Shown here: positions 21,216 to 33,500 of the stretch, piece by piece
How the letters are laid out: every line of letters begins with the position of its first letter
Position numbering within the stretch: the first letter of the stretch is position 1
NCBI GenBank assembly: GCA_013115135.1
Contig: JABANP010000127.1
Span: 58,627-122,626, forward strand
From: Perkinsus olseni
Lineage: Eukaryota > Perkinsozoa > Perkinsida > Perkinsidae
DNA: 64,000 bases
Reading direction: 5' to 3'
Notes under the pieces: model-generated
Databases searched by the model: none
Told to the model about the DNA's origin: nothing
The model's input: only the letters and a program-made list of their open reading frames with translations
Made by a program: the position numbers and the translations under genes

Positions 21216-22445
21216 GAAGGAAGAGGCAGGAAGGGGGTAAAAAACCTATCCGTCAGCGATGGTCGTACGTATGAGGAGAGCAGTGGACGGAACTAACGCT
21301 AGATGAACAAACGAGGACGATAGCGTTGTACGAAATGCAAAAAGCGCACGCCCTGAAAATGATGATTAGCCTTCCTCCTCCTGCCTTGACATGTCGATGA
21401 AGACATCGTCACTGTGTCAAACTCAAGTCTGGATGTTTTTCTCCGAAATGTTAGTGAGCAACAAACAGCCTCAACAACATACTAACCTATAGTGCAGATA
21501 TTTGCTTTATACGGGGCATTGAACGTGAATTGTACTATTCATTGCACTATACATGTTACGTTGCCGCCTATCCTCCTCTCCAATCATCATCATCGTCAGA
21601 CACGCATGTACCGTCCATTGATACACCTGAGCCAGGGCTAGAAGTCCTTCCCTCGATACAGGAGGGTGACGGCGGTGAGTAGCAGCAGGCCCGTACGGAA
21701 CTAATCACTCACTGCTCACGGAGGGTCTGCCTGTCCCGTATCCAAATCCAGTTGACGTGAAGGCCGTCTGAGAAGGAAGGTGAAGACGACTGACGGAGAG
21801 TCTCGCAGGGACCACTACTGGTGCTGCTGCCGCGCTTGCATGATTGCGGCATACATCCTCAGGACACCAGCCAGCTACAGCGCTCTCCCTGCCGTGGATG
21901 CTTGGCCGCACCCAGATGAGCTCATCGGATAGCAACCTCGCGCACAACTCGGGAGAGAGCTCCCCAGTCATACCCTCACCTGATGGGCGATTCTCGCTCG
22001 TCCATCGTGGTGCCCCAGGATGAGGAGGAGAGTCGAGAGGACCTCCGGCGGGAGTCTGGAACGCGAGGACTGAGCGATACCGTCGTCCACAGGACGAGCC
22101 CTCACCGCGAAATGACAGATCCATGTCATCGAAGCAGCGCCCTCTGACCTGCTACACTACCACTCACTAGTAAACTCGGCTACACTTCCACTACCTTCCG
22201 CCGCCGTCGCTGCCGACCCCGCATGTGCGCAGGTGGTGAGCCTCTTAGGCCCCCTGGTAGCAACGCCGGTAAGTCCTGACAACGAGGCAAAGCGAGCATC
22301 AGACGCTGCGACATTTTTCAAGCGATCGCAGTCGACGGTAGTCTGAGGCTCCTCACGTCAGCGTTGTTGCTGCTGTCGTTGTTCTCCATAGTCCCTTGCC
22401 TGAGGTGGAGAGCAGTCGTTAAAAAGGAGACAACTGTTGGAAGAC
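21216..22445. other. Region between Cdc25 and CLN3, with possible Cdc25 tail or separate small gene
   Basis: A - strand frame at 21705-22124 is rich in Ser, Pro, Gly and Ala and shows no domain. Just upstream on the same strand another frame reads DARFASLSGLTGVATRGP (about 22240-22310). These could be C-terminal extension exons of the Cdc25 gene, whose apparent stop is at 22446, or a small separate gene. No motif decides this. Bases 21216-21700 hold the CLN3 5' flank and show nothing I can name. Confidence 0.3.
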
Positions 22446-23300
22446 CTACATCTCCGTGTAGGACTGGGGCTCACATAGCTCTTTGAACTTGCGGAAGAAG
22501 TCGCAGTATCCCCCCTTCATCACATAGAGCTCAAGTGGTCTCGAGCATCCGTACCGGGCGGAATGCCTGGCATTTCCCACAACAACAGTATGACATACTG
22601 ACGGTCTCACAAGCTGAATGAAAGATCGAAAAGCCGCCCCGAATGAAACCCCCTCAAATGTTCTCGAAATTTCACCTGACGGACATGCTGATCCTGCGAA
22701 GGATGTCATTTCCGATCGTGCGCACGACTGAAGCATATCAGCAGCCCCCTCTCACGTTACTTCTTCAAGGCATCAGTAGCCACAGGTGCTCTGAGCTGGG
22801 AGAATTCACAATGGAGAATAATTATCGCCCGACGCCGGTCTCGGCTGGCTAGGTCGTTGAACACGAACTCCTTCAGCGAGTCCAGTTCATACGGAGGGAA
22901 GTTGATAGCACTCATAATGTGGCCTCCGTTATACTCATACCTATCAAGCAACGAATCCAACTTCGCTCACTCGGCAGACCACCTCACGGGTATCGGCAGT
23001 CGATGAGGTAGATGGCGTCTTCGTTACGGACTTGGTTTGATCGGACTAGCTCTGCTACAGTGTCTGTACTAACATACCGTAACATGGACTCTGTATAACC
23101 TGTCTCGCATCAGTCTGGCGGAGACAAGGTCCGTCGAGATTATCACATTTGCTGGAAGGGGTCACATTGACAGTTTGCAGAGACCGACAAGGTGTGGCTC
23201 CGCGACTCGGTGGTGCTTCATTCACTGTACCTTCCTCGAGCTGTGCTAAAGCCGAATACTGTAGCAGGGCCGACTCGGGAAGTGCTCAGAAGAGCGTATA
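22446..23300 (-). CDS. CDC25: Cdc25-type dual-specificity phosphatase (catalytic part)
   Basis: The rhodanese-fold phosphatase that activates cyclin-dependent kinases by removing inhibitory phosphates. Exons on the - strand give [13 protein letters not shown] (about 23045-23085) and [10 protein letters not shown] (about 22985-23015). After a short intron come [15 protein letters not shown] and then [13 protein letters not shown] (about 22775-22815), the last carrying the family signature HCEFSxxR with the catalytic cysteine and arginine. A less clear exon follows, then [14 protein letters not shown] and [13 protein letters not shown] with a stop at 22446, matching the family's closing YxLxGGYxxFF and CEPxSYxxM segments. 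The N-terminal regulatory part is unclear: a frame with [20 protein letters not shown] runs up to about 23300. Start codon not assigned. Confidence 0.85.
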
Positions 23301-23744
23301 AGGCCCTCTATCTTCAATGGGTTCGAACATGCTAGATGCGGTTCGATCGCCATGCTCGCTGGCTCGGAGGTCTCGACCAGGTGGGACACTGGAGATCAAC
23401 AGCGAGGCAGAACGTTATATGCACCAAGGTCACACACTGTTCAACCGTACTCGCCTCGTCGGAATTGGCCTCGTCACATTGCCGTGCCGGACGCCTACGA
23501 TCACTCACAGCCGGCAGTGGCAATCCGTTCAAGTACATTGGGCATAAGAACGCCGCTATCAAAAGAGGAGTCATCATTCCAACCATTTACAATATCATAG
23601 CTCAACTTAGAGGGGGTCGAGAAAGCGACTCGAGTGCCGAATCGACGATGATGGTAGAAAAAGATAGATGGCCTGTAAAAGGCGTCGCTGTGGCGGCTGG
23701 CTACATTAGAAAATTCCCTTGGACGCTCGAGGTATACTTGCTAT

Positions 23745-24415
23745 TTACACACTGGCTTTTCCAGTATAACTGCCATACTGCGCTCCAGCTGGAGGTTGAC
23801 TACGCACCGCCTGAAAAATAACGAGAGAGATACTCACAGAGGGTCGAGCTTTGGGAAGCGAGGCTCATCTCATCAGTAAGCGGGGACTTCTGCCGAAAGC
23901 AGCAGACTGGCTTACCCCCTTGGTCACAGGCTGTACATACGCTGGGCTGCGGACGACCCTCTGTGAACGAGAATAGCCTGCAACTCGGCGGTACTTGAAC
24001 CAACAATAGAACACGAAGAAAGTCAGCTTCAATACAGCCACTATAATAAGGGTTATGACGAGCCAATAGTACCTGAGATGGAAGGAGCTCTACCCAGTAT
24101 CCAAGGTCGACCCTTGCACTATTCAGCTTACCCAGATATCCTCTGGCATTGTTCTCCATCCCACCATACAGTGCAATCACAGGAAGAGGGGATATCATCG
24201 AATCCAGGATCACACACACCACGACCGTTACACTGGTCGGGAGAGAGAGGGTCGCAGGCGCTCATGGTGGCGAAGGTAGTGCTGTCGCTAGAACAACGAT
24301 ACGTAAAAAACTGGGACGACACCGTCAAAGCTCGAAAGGCGCTTCCATCAAGCAGGCACTGGCCGATACCACCTCAGGATAACAGATGAGAGAGCGATAG
24401 CTAGATACTTGGGCG
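23745..24415 (-). CDS. Single-pass membrane protein with an EGF-like domain (C-terminal part)
   Basis: On the - strand one exon (about 24210-24320) encodes an EGF-like module: MSACDPLSPDQCNGRGVC then GFDDIPSSCDCTVWWDGEQC, with the typical six-cysteine spacing and a C-x-C near the end. After a short intron and the segment LGKLNSARVDLGYWVELLPS, a membrane helix follows (YYWLVITLIIVAVLKLTFFV, about 24005-24065), then a basic stop-transfer stretch and a short cytoplasmic tail. A last exon after ttatttttcag reads AVRSQPPAGAQYGSYTGKAS and ends at TAA 23745-23747. The topology suggests a cell-surface or endomembrane adhesion or receptor-like protein; no specific family recognised. The N-terminus lies upstream and is not resolved. 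Confidence 0.6.
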
Positions 24416-25336
24416 AAAGTTTCGGGAAAAGATCTCTATGGGAGACAGTGTTCTGATAATCAAGGGTAATCGATATCACCATCTAATACGTTGGCAACAT
24501 GCTCGCTGCAAGCCCACTGATCGACAAGGGAGAACGACGGTCCCATGCGATAAAGGCAGGCTAGGAACGGCCAGGAGTTTCCTACCCTTCTTGTTCCAAG
24601 TTAGTATGTACCACACGAAGCGCCACTCGCACGGCACGCGCTGCACGTCACGCATAATGTGTGACGCCATTCATTGTCTCTCTTCCCTGGCCCTGTTCCC
24701 GAGAAGAAGGCCCATTCGTGTCCGGCAGGAGCTCCCCCCAAGTCCACCTCAGCCAGCTGTAACGTCTCGCAGGTCATCCTAGTACCAGTTCATCGAGGAC
24801 CGAAGACCACTGACAGTTGTGATCTGTTGCACTCACGCGTGCAGGCGTGCGTACGGGAGTGAAACTATGGAGGTAATGGCATTATTCCCAGGTATTCTTA
24901 TTCGACTTATTATACACGAACCTCATCTTGCCTCCGCGTGATAGGGACCCTGTCCATCATCGACAATCACGAGAAACTCTTCTTGTCGGCCACAACCCCA
25001 TGCCAGGTCTTGCGCTATGGCGACAGACATCGAGATGGAGTATTCAGCACACGTTGCCCATCACCAAGCCAGGGCCAGGCTTCCGACAACATTGACACAC
25101 ACGACACTACCATGAGGCGACTCGGGCGATACCGCGGCCCGTATTTGAACGAGATGAGGCTCACGCGAATGGACAGGGGACATGCTGATCAAAGCAGGGG
25201 AAAATTCGGAAAGCTTACAACTCGTAAGGCACCGTGTACTACACTACCTATGATAGACCCTAGGCACTAATGTGATCAATCTCAAGTCAATCCGGCATAA
25301 GGAAAGGGTTCTCGAAGTCAATACATGTGTGAGAGG
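24416..25336. other. Region between the EGF-protein exons and the MQO gene
   Basis: No firm gene. A - strand frame near 24610-24785 reads MTCETLQLAEVDLGG and continues with a cysteine-rich end, so it could be a 5' exon of the EGF-domain protein. A + strand frame at 24938-25270 has no recognisable feature. No repeat was seen. Confidence 0.35.
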
Positions 25337-27495
25337 TCAGGTAAGGACGAGCTCAGCGACACAAGGATCACGCAAGTTCACAGCCAGTAGTCTCATCACC
25401 TCCTCATAGTCAAATTCAGCGCCAAGATGATCGCAAATTCTGACAGACACAAAGCTTTCCAAAAGCCCGTGTATAACCGTCGTCCACTCGAGGGCTTTAA
25501 CAACAGGAGCTTCATAGACCCTCACCTTAACGCATCAGACAAGGCGCTAGCTAAACAGACTGTCGCCCCAGGCGATGGTGTTATGTTGAAGATCATATTC
25601 GGGACTTCAGGCTCGATTATCTTGCCAGCTCCCATCAGCTGACGACAGTGAGCGTACGCGGCCCCACGCATCGAGAGCCCCTACAAGTGTCTTCTTCCGA
25701 GTGTCTAACAACTGGGCACGGACCCCTCCAAAGCCCCATGCTGGTGATAATCGAACTCTTTCTCGAGCAATGGCCGGTACTAACCGCCCGGCCTCGTTAC
25801 TGAGGAGTGGGCACGTGAGAGTGACCATAACGAGAGTGCCCCTACATAGCGTATTGATGCTCACCAAAAAGCGGCGCCTCATACCTGCAGCGAGGAGTGC
25901 AGGAAGGATTCCTCGGTGACAAGGCTACGTCATCTGCGCCAAAGCGTATCCTATCAGGTGCGGCCTCTCTGCTAGGATATCGGCAAGAGCGGCGATCGTT
26001 GCTGGGTCTGTCAGCTGCATCGTCCTCAGAGCATCCGGTAGGGACTCGAAAAGATATCTCTCCATCATCGGATGGAACGCCGCTGTTGGGCCGAAACTAC
26101 CAACGCCAGGCCCAGTACCATCACACAAGCTGATGGTCGCCTCTAGTGGAGCCCTACTACCGAGTTGGATGGCCAAGCTTGGCTACATCTGGATCAGCAT
26201 GGGGAGCAGCAAACGGAAGAGCGGGGTCCTGGACAGCGTATCTGATGGCGTCAATGCAGCAATCTCTCGGTCGTAGCGGACCTTACACCTTGCCGTTAAG
26301 CAGCCTCCGGTAGGCCCCCGACGACCCTGCGAAGAAGAATGAACCCGCGATGGGCAGGAGTGACAAATGCTTAGCGAGGCCAAGACTGTGGGCCAATAGC
26401 AACTAGAAGGACGCACATAAGAACATGAAAACTTCACAGGAGAGACGGGGCGAAGCGGCTGCGACGGTATTACCGAGTAACCGCCTGCTGAGACGACGCA
26501 GAACCTCGCCCGAACCTCGACATCGTTCATTGAACACCGCAACATAACATCACCGTCATCAGACGGAGCGAGGGACTCAACCTGAAGCGCGAGGGGTCTT
26601 CAAGATCCGGCATCCGCTTTACCTTGGTTGAGGTAATAAATTCGACCCTCTTCCCCGTCTCCGACGCGTGCCTCCGTGAATGGCGGACGAACGAATATGT
26701 GAGCTCACCGTAGTTAACAGCGGCGTATCTGATCAGACTCATCACGCTACCACTACCAGACACACCCCACTCATCTTCTATCGCTATGGCTGCGAGCGGC
26801 TCGGATCTGAAGCTCGATCCATCAAGGTCTTCAAGTACTACTGCCGGTTCCAACCGGAATATCTCCTCCCTGAATGAGGAACCTAGGCGATCAGCTCTCG
26901 GAGGAGACTCGTCTACTTCTCCTCCGTGAACCGCATCGAGGGGAATTCCTCATGAAAGGACTCGTACCGCTGCCTGAGCAGCTCCTGCTCTTCCTCACCA
27001 ACCCCGAGGCACAGCTTAGACTGAGAAGAATGATACAAAACTGTACAGCCTCGTTCCAGTGGAGAAGAACAGAAGCGCGGAAGGGCGGTGTGCGAATCCT
27101 ACCATCCTGAATATGCAGCTGTCCCTCTCAGGCTCCTCTAAAACAGTAGTCGTAAAGCGGCAGGAGCAGCTCAGCTTGAGCGTTGGCGCGACGAGCCTTG
27201 TGTATACTGTAGTTAGTCTCGATGTCGCCCTACTGCAAGGATACTACCCTTGATGCCTCACCACCACCCCAGCGAGTAATGCCCCTACACGATGCAGAGT
27301 CTGCGAGTTGTTCCTTGCATGGCTGCATACTCTGCCAACGTTATTATGCCGCTCCAACACGACCACGGAGTTTCTAAAGGAACCCTCAATAACAGCAAGG
27401 CGCCTGGTAAACTCACATGTCAGTGAAGCGGGCAAGAACCCAGGCCAGAGAACAGCCGCTGATGCCGCCCCCGATTATGGCAACGTCGCACCTAT
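25337..27495 (-). CDS. mqo: Malate:quinone oxidoreductase
   Basis: FAD enzyme that oxidises malate to oxaloacetate and passes electrons to the quinone pool; in alveolates it is found at the mitochondrial inner membrane. Exons on the - strand show the family in order. CDVAIIGGGISGCSLAWVLA is the FAD-binding glycine motif (about 27430-27490). Then come NNSQTLH (about 27295-27325), GDIETNYSIHKARRANAQ (about 27170-27225), VLGV-like CLGVGEEEQELL and IEDEWGVSGSGSV. VRARFCVVSAGGYS, LSLLPIAGSFFF and DPALPFAAPHADPD follow. The end has FGPTAAFHPMMERY, AWGFGGVRAQL and MIFNITPSPGATVCLASALS, finishing after DYEEVMRLLAVN at 25337. At least eight short introns. A frame at 27499-27792 (MSRIIPATFAACIECLACQC) may be its leader exon or belong to the APC1 tail. 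Confidence 0.88.
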
Positions 27496-27498
27496 AGA

Positions 27499-27800
27499 CT
27501 AGTCACACTCTACCCTGTCGATACGTGACGGTCGTCTGAGTACACTCGCCTCTGGTGAGCCCCTCGAACACCCGATGGGCTCGTCGAGGATGCTAACGAT
27601 CGATGGGCGGTTGTCGTGGTCGAACTCCGTCGCAGGAGTCCGAGCCTGCTGAGGAGTGCAGATGCCATCACTCTCATCAAACCACGGTGGTTTAACCACC
27701 GCGTTGAGTCCCTCAGCATACAAACACTGACAAGCAAGGCATTCTATGCAGGCAGCGAACGTAGCGGGGATGATCCGAGACATAACAGCCACGCAAGTCT
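27499..27800 (-). other. Unassigned exon-like frame between MQO and APC1
   Basis: A - strand frame beginning MAVMSRIIPATFAACIEC is open for 97 residues. It could supply the N-terminal (mitochondrial) leader of the MQO gene that follows, or be a diverged last exon of APC1. Neither family motif is visible in it, so it is left unassigned. Confidence 0.35.
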
Positions 27801-29885
27801 TCGCGAAAGATGTTGGAAATAGTAGTGACTGTAGTAGTGTACAAAGAGGAGATTGTCCATGCTCATGGAAAGGGAGTACTACTGACGGGCCCGCTTCTCA
27901 ACCGCTAGACAGTACAAGTGTCGGAACACTTGCACGTGGTATCTGCCGAGGGCCACCATACACCTTATACACGCAACCCCGAGTAGTAATGGCCCACTTC
28001 ATATCGCTGACGTCATGTCTGTAGCCGGGCCAGAGTGCTAGGAGCACGGCTGCCCTCCCGAGAGCATTGTTCTTCAACTCGCAGCGACCCCAGCCCAGAT
28101 GGAGCAGGCCAGTGGCGAGATGCAGGGCTTGGTGTATGCCATAGACGAACTCAAATTCCGCTGCTGGAGTATGAGTACTCTCGAAAACCTGAAGCTCTGA
28201 CTCATGACCCTCATCGAGGATGCAACAGCCGCACCTTCTGTCGCACTCGATCGATAAAGGCTGATACACGAGGACAACCGCTGCCGGCCATGACAGTCGC
28301 AGCTGACAACAAGACGCTGAGCCTGAAGAGGGATCGAGAAGGGAGCATGAAGAAGCCCTCAACTACCTGCAAGTAAGCAGGGTTTTGCTGTCGGGTCCAC
28401 AGTCATCCGGGGGATGGCTCGTTATCGCTCCAAACGACGTCACACTCGGCATGCCTTCCTGAAGATCAAGCTTGATCTAGCCACCATTGTCGGCACAATC
28501 CTAGGAATGCTCATCCTATTCGATTGGATCACTACCACCTGCCAGCTCTCCATCTTGAGCATCCTCTCCAGAGCCGCTAGTATCCGATCTCGAACCCCGA
28601 GATCATCGCAACCCATATTGGACAAAGCTAGGCCTAGCATACAGCCCGCCTCCATATACAGTGCTGCCTCAGCCTCTACGAAAGGGCTCGACTCTCCTGC
28701 GGTAGCTCTATACTTCTCTCTGCATCCACCGACGAAGGAGGGCAGGTCAGGCACTTCCCCTTGCACCATAGTACGAGCCAATGCAACCGCAAACCAGCAG
28801 TTCGGCCTCCTACGACAGAGCTGATGTCGAGTACGAGGCAGCTGCAGCACCTCCAAAACACGGGAGTCGGCCATGCCGTAGTAGAGAAGACCCAAGGCGA
28901 TGTAAGCCGGCACAGAACTATCGATATCGTCGGTACAGGCCACGAGCTCATCTTCCAAATTGCGCGGCAAAGGCTTGTCAGCGTATGCCAGAGCGAAGGC
29001 AGCTCCTACCGATACCCCATAGGCTGGCCGGAGGCCGACGCCACACTCGTTCGAGCCGCCGGTGATGCTACCGAGGTCACGTAGGTTCTTCAATAGGGTG
29101 GTGGCCAGCGTAACGTGAGCGGACTTGTAGTGCAGTAGGCCCAAGGCGACCACGCCACAACACTGCACAAGGGTTTGAGTAGAACTACCTGTCGACTGGT
29201 CCACCTGCCCTGACAGGGCCGGGGTATGAAGGTAACACAGCCTACAGGCTTTGAGGTCCCTCGATCCTATATTGGAAGCCCCGATGCCCAGAAGCACAGC
29301 GCATATCGAGGCGCAGTTACCCGTGCCAATTTCCACCAACCAGTCATCAGGACGGAAGACATCAGGCGTCATATAGCCGTGCAGGCCAAGGCCCATCAGA
29401 AGACCGGCCCTCCGAAAACAGGAACCATCCGACGCCCTCTTCCAGCGCATATTACGGACAAACCACTCCCTATCCGGCCTCCTCCCTCGCGGCGGTCTCA
29501 CGGCTAGGCCGAAGGCCACACCGTTATGAAATTCAGGCCAGTCCATAGAGGGCCCCGTCGAGCTAGACAAGGTAATGGTTGCCCGACTCGACGAGTATCT
29601 TCCACTGGTCGAAACTTCCTCCATATTGAACAACGGCCGATCCTGCGTGTCGAAGGTCATAGCGCCACGGCCAATGCTGGAGGCAGCGCTCTCCAAGATC
29701 AATAGTCCCAGCCAGAATTGTTGTTCCTGGACGGCAACGCTCCGAGGCGATCGAAGCGAGGACGTACCTCTCTGGTAAGCTGGTCATCTCCAGCCTTATC
29801 CCCCTTCACCTCGATCTGCATGACGATGGGATGATGACAGCACAGGCCGGCCAGAGCCACCCGCATTGGTCGCTCTTCCAATACT
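27800..29885 (-). CDS. APC1: Anaphase-promoting complex subunit 1 (PC-repeat part)
   Basis: APC1 is the largest scaffold subunit of the anaphase-promoting complex ubiquitin ligase. The - strand exons match its proteasome/cyclosome repeat region. EEQQFWLGLLILES is reached after an intron near 29735. WPEFHNGVAFGLAVRP comes next (about 29500-29545), then GLLMGLGLHGYMTPDVF, CAVLLGIGASNIGS and CCGVVALGLLHYKSAHVTLA. VSVGAAFALAYADK and PAYIALGLLYYG follow, then, after an intron, LLSAATVMAGSG, HLATGLLHLGWGRCELKNN and AVLLALWPGY. The last clear exon reads YHVQVFRHLYCLAVEK (about 27880-27935), matching the family's RHLYVLA segment. The usual N-terminal propeller and the roughly 350-residue C-terminal region are not recognisable in the space available (dynamin ends at 30558 and MQO starts near 27495). 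The protein is short or diverged. Confidence 0.8.
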
Positions 29886-30557
29886 ACAGCCCGGAGAATC
29901 GATGACTGCCCCTTGTTGCCCCAGCAGCCTACATCGGCCGCCGCTACTCTGCATCGCCTCGCAACATGAAGGGACTCGCATCACTGAACCATCTCCTCGG
30001 CACTCGATTGCCGTCCTGAATGAGTCAGGTCTTGACGCGATCTCCGGCAAATCCGATCCTCGAGGTAGGCAGGCTCCCGTACCACCACTTCCCGCAAGTT
30101 TACTATGATACTACCTGAGTGGTCCCTCCACTGGTGCTACTCCAGTCGTGGCCTGACACAGGACGCAGCGGAGCGAAGAGAAGCAGGAGATCACAGAAGG
30201 CGCGTGCTATGGATAGCACAGCAGGGCCTCGATAAAAATACCAGCGCCTCCCACACTACCGAGCCCCAGCAGGCAGCCATGTTTTCATCTGCAGCGAATG
30301 CGAACAGCATACCGTAGAGGGGCCGGGTGATGTCCTCCGTCGAGATCATTAGTGGCACCCAAATATCACCCTAGACTCGCGAGTCCACCCTCACACAATG
30401 ACCCCGAATAGTAGGACGCCAGCCACATTAACAAACTGTACGCAACACAGGATAGACCTGCTATCGTACACAGCAGCAACAACGGTGATCAGGCGGCGAT
30501 AATACACTCGTATTGGGTCTATAGCTGCTGTGGCTGCTGAGTTCCAGTGCACAGTCA
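29886..30557. other. Gap between dynamin and APC1 with a possible 5' exon
   Basis: On the - strand a frame from ATG near 30349 reads MISTEDITRPLYGMLFAFAA and ends at a GT donor. A possible second exon (HAPSVISCFSSLRCVLCQAT) follows after a short intron. These could be the 5' exons of the APC1 gene, but I see no family signature. Nothing else is recognisable here. Confidence 0.3.
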
Positions 30558-33500
30558 TCAGTCATCTTGAAAAAGAGGGTTGTGCGGGGGCTGTGTCCTC
30601 CTGCCACTCTGATAGCTGCTCCCTCCGAACAAAGACGAGCCCTGGCCAGGGTGGGCGGCTGGGATACTACCCGTGTTGCCGGTGTGAGCCTTCGAAGTCG
30701 AGTTGCCGAACAGACTACCGCCCGGTGGAGGGGCGGGCGGCGGGACCGACGAACCGTTAGAGGGTGGGGGAACTCCGGCCTGACAGAATTGCATCCACGC
30801 GAAGCAAAGTTATGCGACAGTCGGACCTGGGATGAAGGGGGTGGCACTCCAGCAGGCTTGTAGCCCGAGTACTGCTGCTGCTGCTTGCTGTGCTTAGGGC
30901 TCCTAGGCTTCCGAGGTGCGGCTGGTGATATTGACTCATCACCCATCATGTCCATCGTCTCCAACTGCAGTGCTGTGATAGTGGGGTCACGCTGCAGCAC
31001 GTTATGAGCGTTCTCCAGGATACGCAACTGCCACAACAAATGCCTCCTCAGCCGACCACCAGCAGGGCCGCCCTCACCTGCGTCGTCAGCTGTTTCCTCT
31101 CCTCCATAATATGTGGTGGCTCTCCCAGGAGCTCAGGCAACTTCTCTGCCCTATTCACGTTAGTATATAGCTCGAACTGGAGTTTGTCTTGCACCTGCCC
31201 CACGAGAGTGGATGACCAACCACAGCAGTCCTGCATTCTCACCTGGCGAACTAGGAAGTACCCGACGGCCCGCGGAACGGAGTCCCGGACATTCCTGATG
31301 ATCAGGGAGAAGTAGGCGTCAAGGCGACGGCGGATCTCCGTGACGTAGGGCCCCGCATAGCCCCGACGATGATTGGGACGCTGCCCAGGCATACCTCTCG
31401 GAGGAACCTGCTCACTCAGATCCACAAACAGCAACAGAGCAGTGGCGCTACCTGCTGTGATGCCACAGCTTGCCCCGCTACTCCCGGAGCAGCAGCACCG
31501 CCAGGGGGCGAATTGACGTTACCATCAGGCCCGTTGGGTAGTCCTGGTGAAGGCTGGTACCTGCCCTCCAGTACTAAACAACAGCAGTGACGGCCAAACC
31601 CACTCACATGGGTTGCATAGATCCGTGGCTCTCTAGGTAGTCCACGTCATTGGTGAACAGATATCCCGTGTCATAGGCCACTAGGTCCTCTAGAATAGCA
31701 CGAGTATGCTCCTTTTCTCTATACAGAATTTGTGAGGTCAGCTCGAGGACCTGAGTCACCGCTACGCCGTGAGATCTCCCTCAGCCTTGCCCACCTGGTC
31801 TGCCAGCTTGGGGAAGCGCTTGAAGACTGTACGTGCCATCTTCTGGCTGAGGACCTACAGGAGAGCTCCCGAGTGCCCCACCACACGCCCACCTTACCTC
31901 CAAGGTCGCTGCAACGGTGTTCAAGCATTCCATAGTAGGGCCTTGAATTTGACGAAGATACGGCAAAATAAGGAACTCAAAAATATCAGGTGAAGGGAAT
32001 CCTGATCGAGATGACCGCTTGGTAAATCCAATTGTATGTGGTCATGGTCGACCTACCAGGCAGAGCATCCCCTTCGTGAACTCGGATGGCCCTCTCGATG
32101 TCCTCATCTGTGAGATCTCTGGTACAAGGCTCATCCTCGTAGTCAGCCTGAATGAAACACGTATCCCCTCACAACAGCCGAGGGTTCACCTACCAGGAAG
32201 TCATTGAAGACACTCCTTATTTGACTACCACCCGAGGCGAGCTGCTCTCCGCTCTCAGCAGAGGCCGCCAGATAGTGCTGCAGCTTCCTATCATTCCTCC
32301 CTGACAGCCACCACATCATCCGGCATGCCCTCATGACGAGCGCAGTGTACTACCTCTGATGGTATTCTTGAACATATCACAGTAATCCGTAATCATTGTC
32401 CACATGAGCTGGACCTGCTCCTTCTCATCCACCGGAACACCACTGCCAATCTGCTCCAATCGATCTTGCACTCTGCCCCACAACGGAATGATCCTCTCAT
32501 TATGATTAACAGCGTTGTTCTACTTAGTCTTCCGGTCGGATATCTCCTTCTTGATCTCAGGCAAAAAGTTACGGATATGACGGAAAAGCACCCTCGTGAG
32601 CTTCTGTACCAAGCAACCTGCACCAGATATTTCTCCCGATGGTCGATGACCCTGACTCATAGCAAGCCGAGGAACCCACTACTACCAGTGCCAGTGAGAC
32701 CAGGAGGCAGCTTGTTGTACTTGGGGTGGCTCTCGAACCACTCCTTCTCCTGCTGCAAAGCTTCCTTAACCCTCATGTTAGCACGGATGTCCGCCTGAGA
32801 TCTACAGCAACAGGTCCACCAACAAGGGCCACTGTCACCGATACACTACCTGTTCTTAACCCCAACGTAACCTAACCGCAGGGGTATATCCTCCCCAGTA
32901 AGCATCTTGATCGCGTCAGTGCCCCTATCCATGATATCAATCTTCGTTATCACCTGCCATAGCAACCCCAGAGTACAGTGCAACCTCATATTCCCGTTCT
33001 CAAGCCTTTACTACCCCAATGGTCCTGAACCCAGAAGGGTCCACCTGTCGTGCCATCTGCAGGGCGTCACTAGTGCTCAGGTCCTGGTTTGCAGCCAGTA
33101 CTGCCAAGATGATGGTCCGAGGGTCTCTAATGTACCGGTAGGTCATGTCCTGCCATCAATTGTCGGACCCCGCCGTCTAAGACGTCTCCCCCACCTTAGT
33201 GACTTTCTCAATATCCTCTTTCTGATCAGAACCCTTCACTGGGACTCGAGTGATGCCAGGCAAATCAATCAAAGTGAGGTCAGGAGCAGCGGTAGCGTAT
33301 CTTCAAGGCCAACGTAGACATCACCAAAGAACCACAAATCGCGCGTACATCGTCATGACGATAGGATCGTCTACGATACCCTTGTTAGCTCCAGCTGCAA
33401 CATCAGTGAGCCGCTCGATCTCCTTACGTACCTGCCACATACCACTATTGCCGGCACACTTTAATCGTTCGTCCCTCCTTTTCGCACTGTGCGAATTTAG

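Noticed and set aside
23040..23100. A 14-base intron (gtatgttagtacag) in Cdc25
   Set aside because: The alternative unspliced frame reads [13 protein letters not shown], which fits the family directly, so no intron is needed there.
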